A stretch of 64,000 nt of DNA from Oligoflexus tunisiensis (GCF_001748245.1 NZ_BDFO01000001.1:5981346-6045345), one strand, 5' to 3'; counted from the stretch's first letter, positions 17,326 through 27,589 are shown. Notes: a model not told the origin generated them from the sequence alone. Made by a program: numbers and translations.

Positions 17326-19115
17326 CTTTGTTCCACCTCCGCCAGCAGTTGATCGACTTTTTGCAAAGCCTCACGACCGCGACTCTGATCCGCGGCCGAT
17401 GCTGCAAAACGCAGCTGATCGAGATGCTGCCAGACGCGACGCATTTCCTCGATCGTGGGCGCGGAAAGTCCATGTTGCTGCAGCTGTTGCTCCAAATCAC
17501 GCAGAGTCAGGGAACTGCCTTTGATACTGAATTTATCGCCCATATACTGACGAATGGAGCTTTGCGCGAGTCCAACCGCGGCCTGCACATCCTGCTGGTC
17601 CAGGAGCATGCGCGCTTCATGCAGCTGTTTGCTGGCCATTTTCAGAGCGCGATCCGCTTTCTTCCGTTGATCGCGCTGCCCTCCCTGACGGCGCAGCCAC
17701 CAGGCCCAGCCACCCCAGCCCAAAAAGCCAAGACTGCCGAGCAGCAGAGCGCCCGCGGCCACCTGATCACGGGTCTGGATGGTTTGCCGGGACGTGAGCC
17801 GTTCCACCGGATGCGGTTCCAAAAGATCACTGGCCAGGGAACGAACCTCCGCGGGAGGCGTGGGGGCAGGCCCAGTCTTTGGATGCGTTTCCGGAGTCGC
17901 GTCGGCGGCGGGAGGCGTCCCCGCAGCGGCGGAACCACTGACCTGAAGGGATCCCAGGTCGATCACCATATCCTGATACTGACCGATGGTGGTATTGAAA
18001 TACTGGATTTTCAAGCTTCCGAGCTGCAGTTCACCCGGAACGGTCGGCACGATCGCGATCTTGAAACTGCGCTGGCCGAGAACACCGTGTGAAGCATCCA
18101 GGGTGTCGCTCGACTGCGGCTTGTCCTTGTAGATCTTCGCCCGATCGCCGAGATCGAGAGCCGGTTCTGCCATCCCGCTGGTGACACCCTGGCCTTCGAT
18201 GGTGAGCGTCAGCGTTGCTGTTTCGCCCACCTGAACGGCGGTCTGAGAGAGTTCAGCGCGGCCCTTGAATTCCCCGACGAGCCCACTGAAATCCGCGCGA
18301 CGGCCGGCCACGGGCAAGGGCATCACTTCAATTACGGTCGGGGCACTGCGAACATGTTTTTCCGTGGTGTTGCCCGGTCCCCAGAGATCCTCGAGCAGGG
18401 AACGCGGGGAACGGCGCGGCTTGCTCGTGTCCACAAACCGCACATCGAGACCGGCGGCTGGCACTTCGAATTTGCCTTCCTTGCTGGGGATCAGAATCGC
18501 ATTGATTTCCGTGACACTAAATTCCTGTCCGTCCACGACCCGGCTGTAATTTTTTTCACCATCGATCTTTTTCACCTGAAACCCATCCGGATAACGAAAA
18601 TCCGGCTGCGCTCCGAGGATGCGGACCCGCGAATGAACGCGAATGCTCGATAGGACGGCTTCCCCAACATAGACCTTGTCCTTGGCCAGCGTGCGTTCAA
18701 TAAATATGGGGCGATCCGCACGCGCCTGCGAGCCGGTGCCGGCCGGCTTCACGGTAAATTCAATCGGCAGGGTCTGCTCTTTTTTTCCATCGATGGTCAT
18801 CACAATCGAAGGGATGGTATAAGTGCCCTCCTTCTCAGGAATCAACTCATACTGATACTGGACTTCGCGCGACATGCGGCCATTGATAATGGAAACACTC
18901 TGGCTGGTTCCCGCCTGCCTGACACTCAGGCCTGGCACCTCCGGAAACGCCGGTTCGCCCGCCGCCGATCCCTGAACCGAAAGTGTATAGATGAACTGGT
19001 CCTCGAGGCTGCCCTCGGGTTTATCCAATTCCCCCGTCAGTGTTCCCGCCAGGATCGATCCTGCGTAAAACAGGAGAAGGATGCTGAGGCCTGCGAGCTT
19101 ACCAATCCTTGCCAT
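17313..19115 (-). CDS. batD: BatD-like oxygen-tolerance protein
   Basis: About 600 residues. A Sec signal peptide, a large beta-rich periplasmic region (about residues 25-390) of the BatD type with ELIPEKEGTYTIPS and repeated SKEGKF-like strands, a Pro/Ala linker, one membrane helix (VAAGALLLGSLGFLGWGGWAWW) and a cytoplasmic helical tail. The ATG at 19115 follows GGAGGG and precedes the signal peptide; upstream in-frame codons lack both. BatD proteins are thought to work with the other Bat proteins in envelope stress resistance. It overlaps batC by 17 bases and batE by 13. Confidence 0.85.
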   Translation of the reverse strand: MARIGKLAGLSILLLFYAGSILAGTLTGELDKPEGSLEDQFIYTLSVQGSAAGEPAFPEVPGLSVRQAGTSQSVSIINGRMSREVQYQYELIPEKEGTYTIPSIVMTIDGKKEQTLPIEFTVKPAGTGSQARADRPIFIERTLAKDKVYVGEAVLSSIRVHSRVRILGAQPDFRYPDGFQVKKIDGEKNYSRVVDGQEFSVTEINAILIPSKEGKFEVPAAGLDVRFVDTSKPRRSPRSLLEDLWGPGNTTEKHVRSAPTVIEVMPLPVAGRRADFSGLVGEFKGRAELSQTAVQVGETATLTLTIEGQGVTSGMAEPALDLGDRAKIYKDKPQSSDTLDASHGVLGQRSFKIAIVPTVPGELQLGSLKIQYFNTTIGQYQDMVIDLGSLQVSGSAAAGTPPAADATPETHPKTGPAPTPPAEVRSLASDLLEPHPVERLTSRQTIQTRDQVAAGALLLGSLGFLGWGGWAWWLRRQGGQRDQRKKADRALKMASKQLHEARMLLDQQDVQAAVGLAQSSIRQYMGDKFSIKGSSLTLRDLEQQLQQHGLSAPTIEEMRRVWQHLDQLRFAASAADQSRGREALQKVDQLLAEVEQRCAP

Positions 19116-20052
19116 TGCGTGACTTGCCCTCCGTATTCGCCTGCTCCGGGGTGAGGATATAACTGCCAATGCGGTCATCCACCGAGCGCAGAAGTTTTTC
19201 GGCTTCCTGCTTTTTCAGATCCTTGACGGTCAAAACCCTTTGTTCGTCAGGGCTTTTGCCATTCGCGGTGGGATCACCGGCTCCTTTGGCACCTTGGGCC
19301 AGGCTTTCCTGTTTGTCCCGCTGATCGGAACCGCCCTGCTGAGCGTTCTGTTGTGGCTCCTGCTTCTGCGACTGACCTTTTTGTTCGGCCGCGGAATCCT
19401 TCCTGGCGTCCGCTAATTTTTCCTCGCCGGCCTTCTTTTCAGCGTCCTGATTTTGGCCCGCTTCAGGTTTTTGCGATTCATTCTTCTGCTGTGAATCGTT
19501 TTGCGCCTGCTGTTGATCCGACTCGTTGTTCTTCTGCGGATCATTTTGCGTCTGATTTTGATCCGTTTCGTTCTTCTTCTGCGGATCGTTTTGCGCCTGT
19601 TTTTGATTCTGATCCTGCTGCTCGGGCTTTTGCTTCTTTTTCTGCTCCCGCGCAAACTGCAGATTTTCCTGGATCACGCGATTGTCATTGTCATAACTCA
19701 GGGCTTCCTGAAAGGCCGCCTCGGCCTGCTCCCAGTTCTGCTGCTGCCCATACACAACACCCTTATTGTAATGCGCGCGACTCTTGAGCCCGGGATCCGG
19801 CGACTGCGCCGCGCGATCGAAATAAGGAATGGCCTTGTCGAAATCGCCTTTTTGAAAGAGCGCGACCCCGGTGTTATAAAGCTGGCTGTAATCCTGCGGA
19901 TCCTTTTTGGTGTGAGCCTCGAAGCCTTGAGCCGCTTCCTCGAACTGGCCCTTTTCAAAAGCGCTGTAGGCATCCCGGAGGCTGTCGGCCCACAGTTCAC
20001 CCGCTGGCAGCGCCAGGATCAGAGCCAGGCCCCAACCCCTTCCCCACGTCAT
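19099..20052 (-). CDS. batC: BatC-like TPR protein with Gln-rich repeat region
   Basis: A 317-residue protein from the ATG at 20052, which overlaps the preceding stop as ATGA. It has a signal peptide (cleaving near LWA), three TPR-like units (about residues 25-135), then a long low-complexity hydrophilic tract rich in Gln, Asn, Lys and Glu. This tract includes three 15-residue repeats of the form QxQNDPQKxNExDQx. It ends with EKLLRSVDDR, a motif also found in other BatC/vWA-TPR proteins. Without a vWA partner in the operon its binding partner is unclear. Confidence 0.8.
   Translation of the reverse strand: MTWGRGWGLALILALPAGELWADSLRDAYSAFEKGQFEEAAQGFEAHTKKDPQDYSQLYNTGVALFQKGDFDKAIPYFDRAAQSPDPGLKSRAHYNKGVVYGQQQNWEQAEAAFQEALSYDNDNRVIQENLQFAREQKKKQKPEQQDQNQKQAQNDPQKKNETDQNQTQNDPQKNNESDQQQAQNDSQQKNESQKPEAGQNQDAEKKAGEEKLADARKDSAAEQKGQSQKQEPQQNAQQGGSDQRDKQESLAQGAKGAGDPTANGKSPDEQRVLTVKDLKKQEAEKLLRSVDDRIGSYILTPEQANTEGKSRNGKDW
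19465..19599 (-). repeat. Three 45-bp tandem repeats inside batC
   Basis: Units start at 19599, 19554 and 19509 (minus strand) and each encodes 15 residues built around QNDPQK/QNDSQQ. The codons differ slightly between units, so the array is diverged. Being in-frame, changes in copy number would only alter the length of the hydrophilic linker. Confidence 0.8.
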
Positions 20053-20588
20053 GAGAGCGCTCCGCGCCTGAACTCGTCCATCCATGCCTTGACCTTTTCC
20101 CGCCATGCCATCGATTCAGCGGCACTGAGCCACTGACCGGCAAATTTCAGTTGCTCCGCCAGACTCAGGAATTTTATCAGGTCTTGCTGAAAATTTGCTG
20201 AGAGAGCCGGACTTTTCTCGAGGCTCTGTTTGGTTTCGGCCAGGGTTTGACCGGTGATCGGCAGGCCGGTGCGCAATTCCAGGGCCTCGCGCAAGATAAA
20301 GCTCAGCCGAAAGAAATATTCCTCGCAGGCTTCCCGGCTCCAGGGTTCCTTGATTTCCAGGCTTTGCAGGGCTTCATCGAGCCGGAGCCAGGGATCCTGA
20401 GGGGCCGGCGCGGTGGGCACCGGTTTCCTTGCGGTTTTGGTTTTCCATCGTTTCCACAGAAACCAGCCCAAAAAAGCCAGTCCGAGGAGACCCAGACCCA
20501 GCAGAATGACTGTTATCCACGGGAAGGCTTGCGGCTGAAGACCCATAATTCCATGAGGCAACTGCGGAGCATCCGCGACATCAGGCAT
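20049..20588 (-). CDS. DUF4381-like protein of the Bat operon
   Basis: A 179-residue protein. A short exported N-terminus carries the Pro-rich segment LQPQAFPW, then one membrane helix (about residues 25-45), a KRWKTK basic patch and a cytoplasmic helical domain with WSREACEEYFFRLSFILREALELRTG. This layout fits the DUF4381 proteins that accompany MoxR and DUF58 genes. It lies 9 bases after moxR and overlaps batC, so translational coupling is likely. Confidence 0.7.
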   Translation of the reverse strand: MPDVADAPQLPHGIMGLQPQAFPWITVILLGLGLLGLAFLGWFLWKRWKTKTARKPVPTAPAPQDPWLRLDEALQSLEIKEPWSREACEEYFFRLSFILREALELRTGLPITGQTLAETKQSLEKSPALSANFQQDLIKFLSLAEQLKFAGQWLSAAESMAWREKVKAWMDEFRRGALS

Positions 20589-20597
20589 GACGTGTCC

Positions 20598-21581
<984 letters not shown>

Positions 21582-21616
21582 GGGCTCATCTCTCCTCGTT
21601 GCATCATCTCAGCGGT

Positions 21617-23380
21617 TCAGCGCCAGCGCCGCCAACCGACGGCCGCCAGGGGCAGCAGAAACCAGAGCCAGGACCCGAGCGCCGACGTCTCGCCTCCCAC
21701 CACACCGCAACCGGCACGCACCAGATCATTGCGCTGCGTGGTGACCGGCGGTGATTGATCCAGGCTGGGGTTCAAAGCAAGATTCGCATTCACCACACCG
21801 CTGCCCAGCAGGGGAACCAGTCCCATGCCGTTTATGTTGGGTCGATATCCATTATTCACAGAGTCGGAATAAAGTTTATCGGGCTCGGCGGTATCTAGCA
21901 AACGTCTTTCCACCTGCTCGGCGGTCAAGGTGGGATCCTTGGACAAAAGCAGACCCGCAATCCCGGCGACTATCGGTGAGGACATGGATGTTCCCACTTT
22001 GCAGGCGGAATCGCCTCCGGGAACACTGGAGAGGATGCCTGGTCCGAAGCTGCAGTCACCGTCCCCGGGCGCAGCGATATCAACCCAGGTTCCAAAATTG
22101 GAGGACGGACTTTTCGTGGGCGTCTCGGCATCGCTGAAGACATTCGAGACCGCCATTACCGCATCAAAACCGGCCGGATACTGCCGCCGCATGGTATCCT
22201 CGTTCCCCGCCGCCGCCACCATCAGCGTGCCCCGCCCAAAGCTTTTCAAAGACTTGATAAAGAGTTCCACGGAACGGGAGCGTTCAAATTTTCCAAAGGA
22301 GGCATTGATTACCCGCACCAGCGGCTCGCCCTTCTTTTTAAAACCGGAGACATAGGCAAGACCCGCAATGATCGAGGAATCCTTGATCACAAACGAGGTT
22401 TTGTTGTCACTGCCTTCCTCAAGATCCACCACCTTCACGACCAGGATCTGACAGTAGGGGCACATGCCCACATAATTGTCCGCGTCGCGCGCGGCGATGA
22501 TACCGGCGACATGCGTTCCATGCTGACATTGACCACCTTCCACGCCACAGCTTTCATTGAAACCGGAGGTCCCGGCGGGAAACACGTTCCCATCCCCGAG
22601 GTTTTCCTTTTTCGCCACCGTGGTATTGCAACCGTAGATATCATTCTTGCAGAGTTTATTCTGTCCCGACTCGTTCACATAAATCGCAGGACGCAGATTG
22701 GGATGCATGACATCCACTCCGCTATCCATCACGGCAACGACCGGTGGATCCTCGATGCTGGCCAGCTGTCCCATCTGCTGAATCGCTGGAATAAAGGCAA
22801 TCTGCTCCAGCCAGGGTGTCAGTTGTTGATTGTTCTGGAAACGCGCGACGATCTCATCCTCCAGCTCCCCTTTCAGTTCGCTGCGGCCATTGGGTTCGGC
22901 GTAGTAGATGCGACCCTCATCCAGCCATTTGCGAAGTGTGGCGCGCGCCTCCTGATCGTTGGCAAAGGTCACTTCCATCAGACTCGTCATGCTGCTGGTC
23001 GATTCCTGTGGGCTTTGCCTGAGCATGGCCGGACCAAAGCTGGGAGTCTTGGGCACAAACGACTGGGAAAGGTCCGCAAGGTTCAGCGATCCCAGATAAC
23101 GCGGCTGCACCGGGCCCAGATCGCGGGAAAAATTTCGCATCAGGGCCTGCATGTTGGAGCGGAGGCGCGTTGGGAACGGTGCGAAATGCTCGCGGGTATC
23201 ATCGAGCAGCTGGCGGAACGCCACGAGATAACTCTGTGGGGCGTCGGCTGCTTCACCCTGCACCGCGTGAAAACTGAGGAGGGGCCCCTGCGTCGCCACC
23301 TGATCCAATTGGGAATCGCCGTCACGGCCACAGCCCCATATGAAGCTGGCCAGACCTATCCACAAAAACAGCTTCTGCAC
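21617..23380 (-). CDS. Subtilisin-family (S8) serine protease lipoprotein
   Basis: A 587-residue protein. The N-terminus is a lipoprotein-type signal (FIWGC). A propeptide-like region of about 185 residues precedes the S8 domain. The catalytic triad is visible: VVAVMDSGVD (Asp near 217), QHGTHVAGIIA (His near 287) and GTSMSSPIVAG (Ser near 465). The C-terminus has a Cys-Gly-Gly segment, a hydrophobic stretch (WLWFLLPLAAVGW) and RRWR, a tripartite pattern like MYXO-CTERM sorting tails. A lipobox at one end and a sorting-like tail at the other is unusual. The gene is 35 bases from the moxR start on the same strand, possibly cotranscribed. Confidence 0.88.
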   Translation of the reverse strand: MQKLFLWIGLASFIWGCGRDGDSQLDQVATQGPLLSFHAVQGEAADAPQSYLVAFRQLLDDTREHFAPFPTRLRSNMQALMRNFSRDLGPVQPRYLGSLNLADLSQSFVPKTPSFGPAMLRQSPQESTSSMTSLMEVTFANDQEARATLRKWLDEGRIYYAEPNGRSELKGELEDEIVARFQNNQQLTPWLEQIAFIPAIQQMGQLASIEDPPVVAVMDSGVDVMHPNLRPAIYVNESGQNKLCKNDIYGCNTTVAKKENLGDGNVFPAGTSGFNESCGVEGGQCQHGTHVAGIIAARDADNYVGMCPYCQILVVKVVDLEEGSDNKTSFVIKDSSIIAGLAYVSGFKKKGEPLVRVINASFGKFERSRSVELFIKSLKSFGRGTLMVAAAGNEDTMRRQYPAGFDAVMAVSNVFSDAETPTKSPSSNFGTWVDIAAPGDGDCSFGPGILSSVPGGDSACKVGTSMSSPIVAGIAGLLLSKDPTLTAEQVERRLLDTAEPDKLYSDSVNNGYRPNINGMGLVPLLGSGVVNANLALNPSLDQSPPVTTQRNDLVRAGCGVVGGETSALGSWLWFLLPLAAVGWRRWR

Positions 23381-23755
23381 TGTATGCTCCCTTCACCAGG
23401 ATGATCGCGGCAGAACAGCCGCCAGACAAGCCTTCAGACCCCACTTACGGCCTCAGGCCTGGTCGATCCTGTATGATACGACTGCCTTTCCGCATATCAC
23501 AAGCAAAAGTCTGCAGGCCCGTCTGCGTTGACCCTGGTAACTTTATGCATACACCACAAATGACACTCTATCCGCAGCATTGTGGACCGTTCGATGTTAT
23601 CCACAGGCTCAGTGGATAAGCCTTACAATTAGGAAAAATTTTTTAAAAATTTTAATATGTTAATCATTTTGCTTAAATTTTAATCATAGCGTGGAGGATT
23701 TAGGATTCACGCTACATCTGGTAGCTCAGTTTGGCTGAAAAAAGGCGACCGCGCC
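23381..23755. other. Non-coding region with DnaA-box-like sites and an AT-rich tract
   Basis: No gene is visible. A perfect TTATCCACA (23597-23605) is followed five bases on by an inverted near-match AGTGGATAA (23611-23619). A second near-match CTATCCACA lies at 23356-23364, inside the end of the protease gene. Directly after the inverted pair comes a strikingly AT-rich stretch (about 23625-23690, including AATTTTTTAAAAATTTTAAT). DnaA boxes next to an unwinding element are the hallmark of replication origins. However, there is no dnaA, dnaN, gidA or parAB nearby and gene direction does not switch here, so this is only a candidate. Confidence 0.35.
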
Positions 23756-23757
23756 TT
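23738..23757 (-). terminator. Terminator of the dCMP deaminase gene
   Basis: A 6-bp GC-rich stem (AAGGCG/CGCCTT) with the loop CGGT, overlapping the TAA stop codon, is followed by a run of six T on the minus strand. Compact but with the classical hairpin plus T-tract form. Confidence 0.75.
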
Positions 23758-24202
23758 AGCAACGGTCACAACTTTCACCTGCCTGAATCGACTGATGGGG
23801 CAGGTGTTCCACGGCAATACCAACCGTGGAAAAAAGTTCCAGTGAGGTCCGGCTCCGGTATTCACGGGCATAGTAAATTTTGCAGACGTTGCCCAGATTG
23901 ATCAAACGCTTGGCGCAGGCCGCGCATGGCATATGCGTGACGAACACGAGCTTTTCAATCAAGCGGGGGCTGTCGCAGTTGATCACCGCATTTTCTTCGG
24001 AATGGAGGCAGCCGCAGTTGCCTGGCTCGTCACGATCGCAGCCATTGGGAAGACCCGTGGCGTTCCCATTGTAACCCACCGCCAAAACCTTGCGAAAATC
24101 CGTGCTGGTCACCACGGTGCCGACATGCAGACGTTTGCAGGTGGAACGCCGCGCCAGGCTGAAGGCAAGATCCATATAAATTTCTTCAAAACTTGGACGC
24201 AC
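23756..24202 (-). CDS. comEB: Deoxycytidylate (dCMP) deaminase
   Basis: A 148-residue protein of the cytidine/deoxycytidylate deaminase family. The zinc site is complete: CLHSEENAV (His and catalytic Glu) and MPCAACAK (two Cys). The N-terminal CDRDEPGNCGC segment is typical of dCMP deaminases rather than cytidine deaminases. It makes dUMP for thymidylate synthesis. No late-competence gene lies nearby, so the symbol comes only from the family name. Confidence 0.88.
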   Translation of the reverse strand: MRPSFEEIYMDLAFSLARRSTCKRLHVGTVVTSTDFRKVLAVGYNGNATGLPNGCDRDEPGNCGCLHSEENAVINCDSPRLIEKLVFVTHMPCAACAKRLINLGNVCKIYYAREYRSRTSLELFSTVGIAVEHLPHQSIQAGESCDRC

Positions 24203-24266
24203 GACTGAAACTCCCGGTCAAACTTATGAGTCCTTGACTTACAGGGCGACCGGTTATCTGTCCAGA

Positions 24267-25787
24267 TTATTTCGCGCCACGTTTGATGAGGCAGCGCCGC
24301 GCCACCTGGCGATCATCGAAGGGAAGTTTTTCCTTTCCGATGATCTGATAATCCTCGTGCCCTTTGCCCGCAATCAGAATGCTGTCCCCGGGCTGCGCCT
24401 GCTGAATGGCATGCAGAATGGCCGCTTCACGATCGACAATGGCTTGGTATTTTGACTGGGTCATGCCGCTGAGGATCTCATTCACGATCGCGTGCGGATC
24501 CTCCGAACGCGGATTATCCGAAGTCACGAGCACCCGATCCGCCTCTTTTTCCGCGACGGCACCCATGAGGGGCCGCTTGCCGCGATCGCGATCCCCACCG
24601 CAGCCAAAGACCGCCCAGAGTTTGCCCCGCGTCAGCTGCCGCAATTTTTGCAGCGTTTTTTCCAGAGCATCGGGCGTATGCGCATAATCCACGATCACCG
24701 CCAGACCATGGGCGAAGGCATCCGGCACCGGCTCAAAGCGGCCCGGCACGGGTTCAATGCGGGACCAATCGTCCGCCCGCACGCGGCCCGGCAGAAGACC
24801 TTCGACCATCAGGAGCGCCAGAGTGAAGTTGGCCATGGCGAAGTCCGCACCAAAGGGCAGACGTCCCTGCCATGCCTGGGCATCCCGGCGAATGGTGAGA
24901 TCGGTGGCCTGCAGGGTCATCGACCTCACTTCAAAGACGGCGTCTCCGGCCCCAAGAGTGCGTCCGCTCCTCGGTGGACCGTAAAAATGAAAACCGCGCG
25001 TGTAAGCGTCCGCAGGCAGCCAGTCCTCCAAACCATGCGAGAGCCAGCCCACCGCCCCAGGCTTCAAAAGATGCGTAAAGAGTTCCCACTTGGCCGCGAA
25101 ATACTCGTCCATGGACTTGTGAAAATCGAGGTGATCGCGGGAAAAACTGGTGAAGCCCGCCGCATCAAACCGCAGGGGACCGAGACGTCTTTGCACCACG
25201 GCATGCGAGGAGACTTCCATGGCCGCCCACCCGACGCCTTTCTCCACGCCCAGAGCCAGCTGCCGAAACAGTTCATCCGGATCCGGTGTCGTATGTGTGG
25301 CGGGAAATTTTTCCTCACCGCAGTAAACCCCGAGCGTGCCGAGGATCAGACAGGGTTCCCCCAGGGTGCGCAGGAGCTGGCGCAAAAACCAGACCGTCGA
25401 GGTCTTGCCATTGGTGCCGGTGATTCCAATCAGGCGCAAACGATCCTGAGGATTGCGATGAACATGCGCGGCCAGCCAGGCCCAGGCTTCCCGGCTGTCC
25501 TTGACGTGACAGACAAAGGCCTTGTCCGCCAGCGCGTGAAAGGCGTCCGCCTGCTCCACGATAAAGCCGAGGTCCGTCCAGCGTTCGCGCAGTTCATCGA
25601 GCGCGCTGTGAGCATCAAAACTGACGCCCCTATAGGCGATGAAGAGGGAACCTGGATCGACCAGGCGGGAATTCGTGGTGTGCGCGTGAAAGGTCTGATC
25701 GGCACGAGGCATACGATATTGAACGAGCAGTCCGGCCTTTTCCAAAACGCGGACGATATCCTGAGCTACAAGTGTTTGGGTCAGCAT
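24267..25787 (-). CDS. murE: UDP-N-acetylmuramoyl-tripeptide synthetase MurE
   Basis: A 506-residue Mur ligase with the ATP-binding loop GITGTNGKTSTVWF, the central-domain signature VDYAHTPDAL, and the C-terminal DNPR motif (VTSDNPRSEDP) that selects meso-diaminopimelate. The ATG at 25787 follows GGAG and removes a poorly fitting extension. It adds the third residue of the peptidoglycan stem peptide in the cytoplasm. murE usually lies in the dcw cluster; here it is separate, with no other division or wall gene beside it. Confidence 0.95.
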   Translation of the reverse strand: MLTQTLVAQDIVRVLEKAGLLVQYRMPRADQTFHAHTTNSRLVDPGSLFIAYRGVSFDAHSALDELRERWTDLGFIVEQADAFHALADKAFVCHVKDSREAWAWLAAHVHRNPQDRLRLIGITGTNGKTSTVWFLRQLLRTLGEPCLILGTLGVYCGEEKFPATHTTPDPDELFRQLALGVEKGVGWAAMEVSSHAVVQRRLGPLRFDAAGFTSFSRDHLDFHKSMDEYFAAKWELFTHLLKPGAVGWLSHGLEDWLPADAYTRGFHFYGPPRSGRTLGAGDAVFEVRSMTLQATDLTIRRDAQAWQGRLPFGADFAMANFTLALLMVEGLLPGRVRADDWSRIEPVPGRFEPVPDAFAHGLAVIVDYAHTPDALEKTLQKLRQLTRGKLWAVFGCGGDRDRGKRPLMGAVAEKEADRVLVTSDNPRSEDPHAIVNEILSGMTQSKYQAIVDREAAILHAIQQAQPGDSILIAGKGHEDYQIIGKEKLPFDDRQVARRCLIKRGAK

Positions 25788-25847
25788 GGCAACTCCATCG
25801 CGGATTGCCCTCAGCATAATCGCTCGTTTCGGGGTCTGTCCACGAAA

Positions 25848-26225
25848 TCAGCCTTCGGAGGCTCTTTTCATGTCCAGGACCAGATCGCGCACCAGCCGGT
25901 CCAGCACGGAATGCAGACGCCGATCGACAGCCTGATCATGGGCCTGCCAGTTCAAGATGGATTCAATCATGAGGCGTGAGGTGCTCTGGTCCTCGCGAAC
26001 GGCAAAGCGTCGTTCCCCCTTGAGGACCTGACCGGCTTCGAGCCTCAGGATCACTTCGCCCTTGTCCGGATCCAGGCTGATGATTTCCTGCAAATCAAAG
26101 GAATCGATCTTCAGCTGCTGCCGCGGCGGCTGCCCACGACCACCTTGTACTGCGAGCGCGGTCATCGATTGCCAGACTTTGCGATAGGGAGCATCGACCA
26201 AACAGCGAAAGGAAGCATAGGCCAT
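25848..26225 (-). CDS. SRPBCC-like hypothetical protein
   Basis: A 125-residue soluble protein. The opening pattern MAYASFRCLVDAPYRKVWQSM, beta strand then helix, the alternating strand pattern in the middle, and the long C-terminal amphipathic helix resemble START/SRPBCC hydrophobic-ligand-binding proteins. No catalytic motif is visible. It is 60 bases upstream of murE on the same strand. Fold assignment is tentative, function unknown. Confidence 0.5.
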   Translation of the reverse strand: MAYASFRCLVDAPYRKVWQSMTALAVQGGRGQPPRQQLKIDSFDLQEIISLDPDKGEVILRLEAGQVLKGERRFAVREDQSTSRLMIESILNWQAHDQAVDRRLHSVLDRLVRDLVLDMKRASEG

Positions 26226-26281
26226 AGGAAGCCTCCCGTGTTGTTGGATGTCATGTGACGTCTCCCTATCTTACCCCAGTT

Positions 26282-27589
26282 TCAGCGAACTTTGGGATTA
26301 AAAGTCGGCTTCAGTCCCTGCCAGCAGGCTGCGTAATCCTTCTGCAGAAGCCCACCCTCCAGAGCAAAACGCGTGGGGCGATAGAGCATGCAGGATTCGA
26401 ACATGAAGGCCAGGGTCTTGTCGAGATACTGCGGTTTCAGTTCCGCCTGCGTCGCTTCCTCAAAGGCCTTGGCTTCGGGACCGTGAGGCAGCATGCAGTT
26501 GTGCAGACTGCCACCGCCGGGATCAAATCCTCCGGAGGGTTTCGCATCATAAACGCCATAAATCAGTCCCATGTATTCGCTCATCACATTGCGATGGAAA
26601 TAAGGCGGACGGAAGGTATGCTGCGCGACCATCCAGCGCGGAGGAAAGATCACGAAATCGACGTTGGCCCGTCCCTCATGATCGGTCGGTGAAGTCAAAA
26701 CGGTGAAAATCGAAGGGTCCGGATGATCAAAACTCACCGTGTTGATCGTATTGAATTTTCGCAGATCGTATTTGTACGGCGCATAGTTTCCATGCCAGGC
26801 CACAACATCGAGAGGGGAATGTTCCAGGCCTGCCTCAAACATTTCACCGCCGAATTTCAACTGCAGACGGAAGGAACCCTGACGCTCTTCATAGGCCGCC
26901 ACCGGCGTTTCAAAATCACGGGGATTGGCCAGACCATTCGAACCGATCGGCCCGAGGTTCGGCAGCACGAAATGGGCGCCGTAGTTTTCACAGATATAAC
27001 CGCGCGCGGTGGATTCGTGGAGCCGCACCTGGAATTTCATGCCGCGCGGAATCACCGCGATTTCCCCTGGCTCCACATCCATGATGCCAAACTCAGTGCG
27101 CAGCTCGAGGCCTCCGCTTTGCGGCACGATCAAAAAATCACCATCCGCGTTCTGGAAAAAATTATTATCCATCGACTGATTGCAGGCATAAAGATGCACG
27201 GCATTGCCGCTCTGCGCATCCGCATCGCCGTTGGCCGCGAAGGTCACGAGGCCCTGGATAAAATCGACCCCCTTGTCCTGGGGGAAGGGCAGCGGGTTCC
27301 AACGCAGTTGGGCGGCCGGCGTAATAATATCGCGCGGTGCACTCGTCACAACCGCGCCGCGGCCGACCGGGCGGAATTCACCGTGCAGGACGGAGGGTCG
27401 AATGCGATAGAGCCAGGACCGCAGATTTTCTGATCGTTTCACGGTGAATGCGGTGCCCGACAGGAGTTCCGCAATCAGTCCGTATGGCGGTCGCTGGGGC
27501 GAATTCTGCCCCTCCGGCAGAGCCCCGGGCAGGGCCTCGGTGGCAAAATGATTGCCGAAACCGCTTTGGTATTTTCGATCAGAACGCAT
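26282..27589 (-). CDS. hmgA: Homogentisate 1,2-dioxygenase
   Basis: A 435-residue enzyme starting at the ATG preceded by GAGGGGG. The N-terminal YQSGFGNHFATEALPGALP and the C-terminal iron site are both typical: PPYFHRNVMSEYMGLIYG supplies His and Glu, and SLHNCMLPHGPE the second His. It opens the ring of homogentisate to maleylacetoacetate, the substrate of MaiA, which is encoded at 13348-13983. Together they imply catabolism of tyrosine and phenylalanine. Confidence 0.95.
   Translation of the reverse strand: MRSDRKYQSGFGNHFATEALPGALPEGQNSPQRPPYGLIAELLSGTAFTVKRSENLRSWLYRIRPSVLHGEFRPVGRGAVVTSAPRDIITPAAQLRWNPLPFPQDKGVDFIQGLVTFAANGDADAQSGNAVHLYACNQSMDNNFFQNADGDFLIVPQSGGLELRTEFGIMDVEPGEIAVIPRGMKFQVRLHESTARGYICENYGAHFVLPNLGPIGSNGLANPRDFETPVAAYEERQGSFRLQLKFGGEMFEAGLEHSPLDVVAWHGNYAPYKYDLRKFNTINTVSFDHPDPSIFTVLTSPTDHEGRANVDFVIFPPRWMVAQHTFRPPYFHRNVMSEYMGLIYGVYDAKPSGGFDPGGGSLHNCMLPHGPEAKAFEEATQAELKPQYLDKTLAFMFESCMLYRPTRFALEGGLLQKDYAACWQGLKPTFNPKVR

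Noticed and set aside
19465..19599. Possible CRISPR-like array
   Set aside because: Repeats are contiguous, without spacers, in frame and coding within batC.
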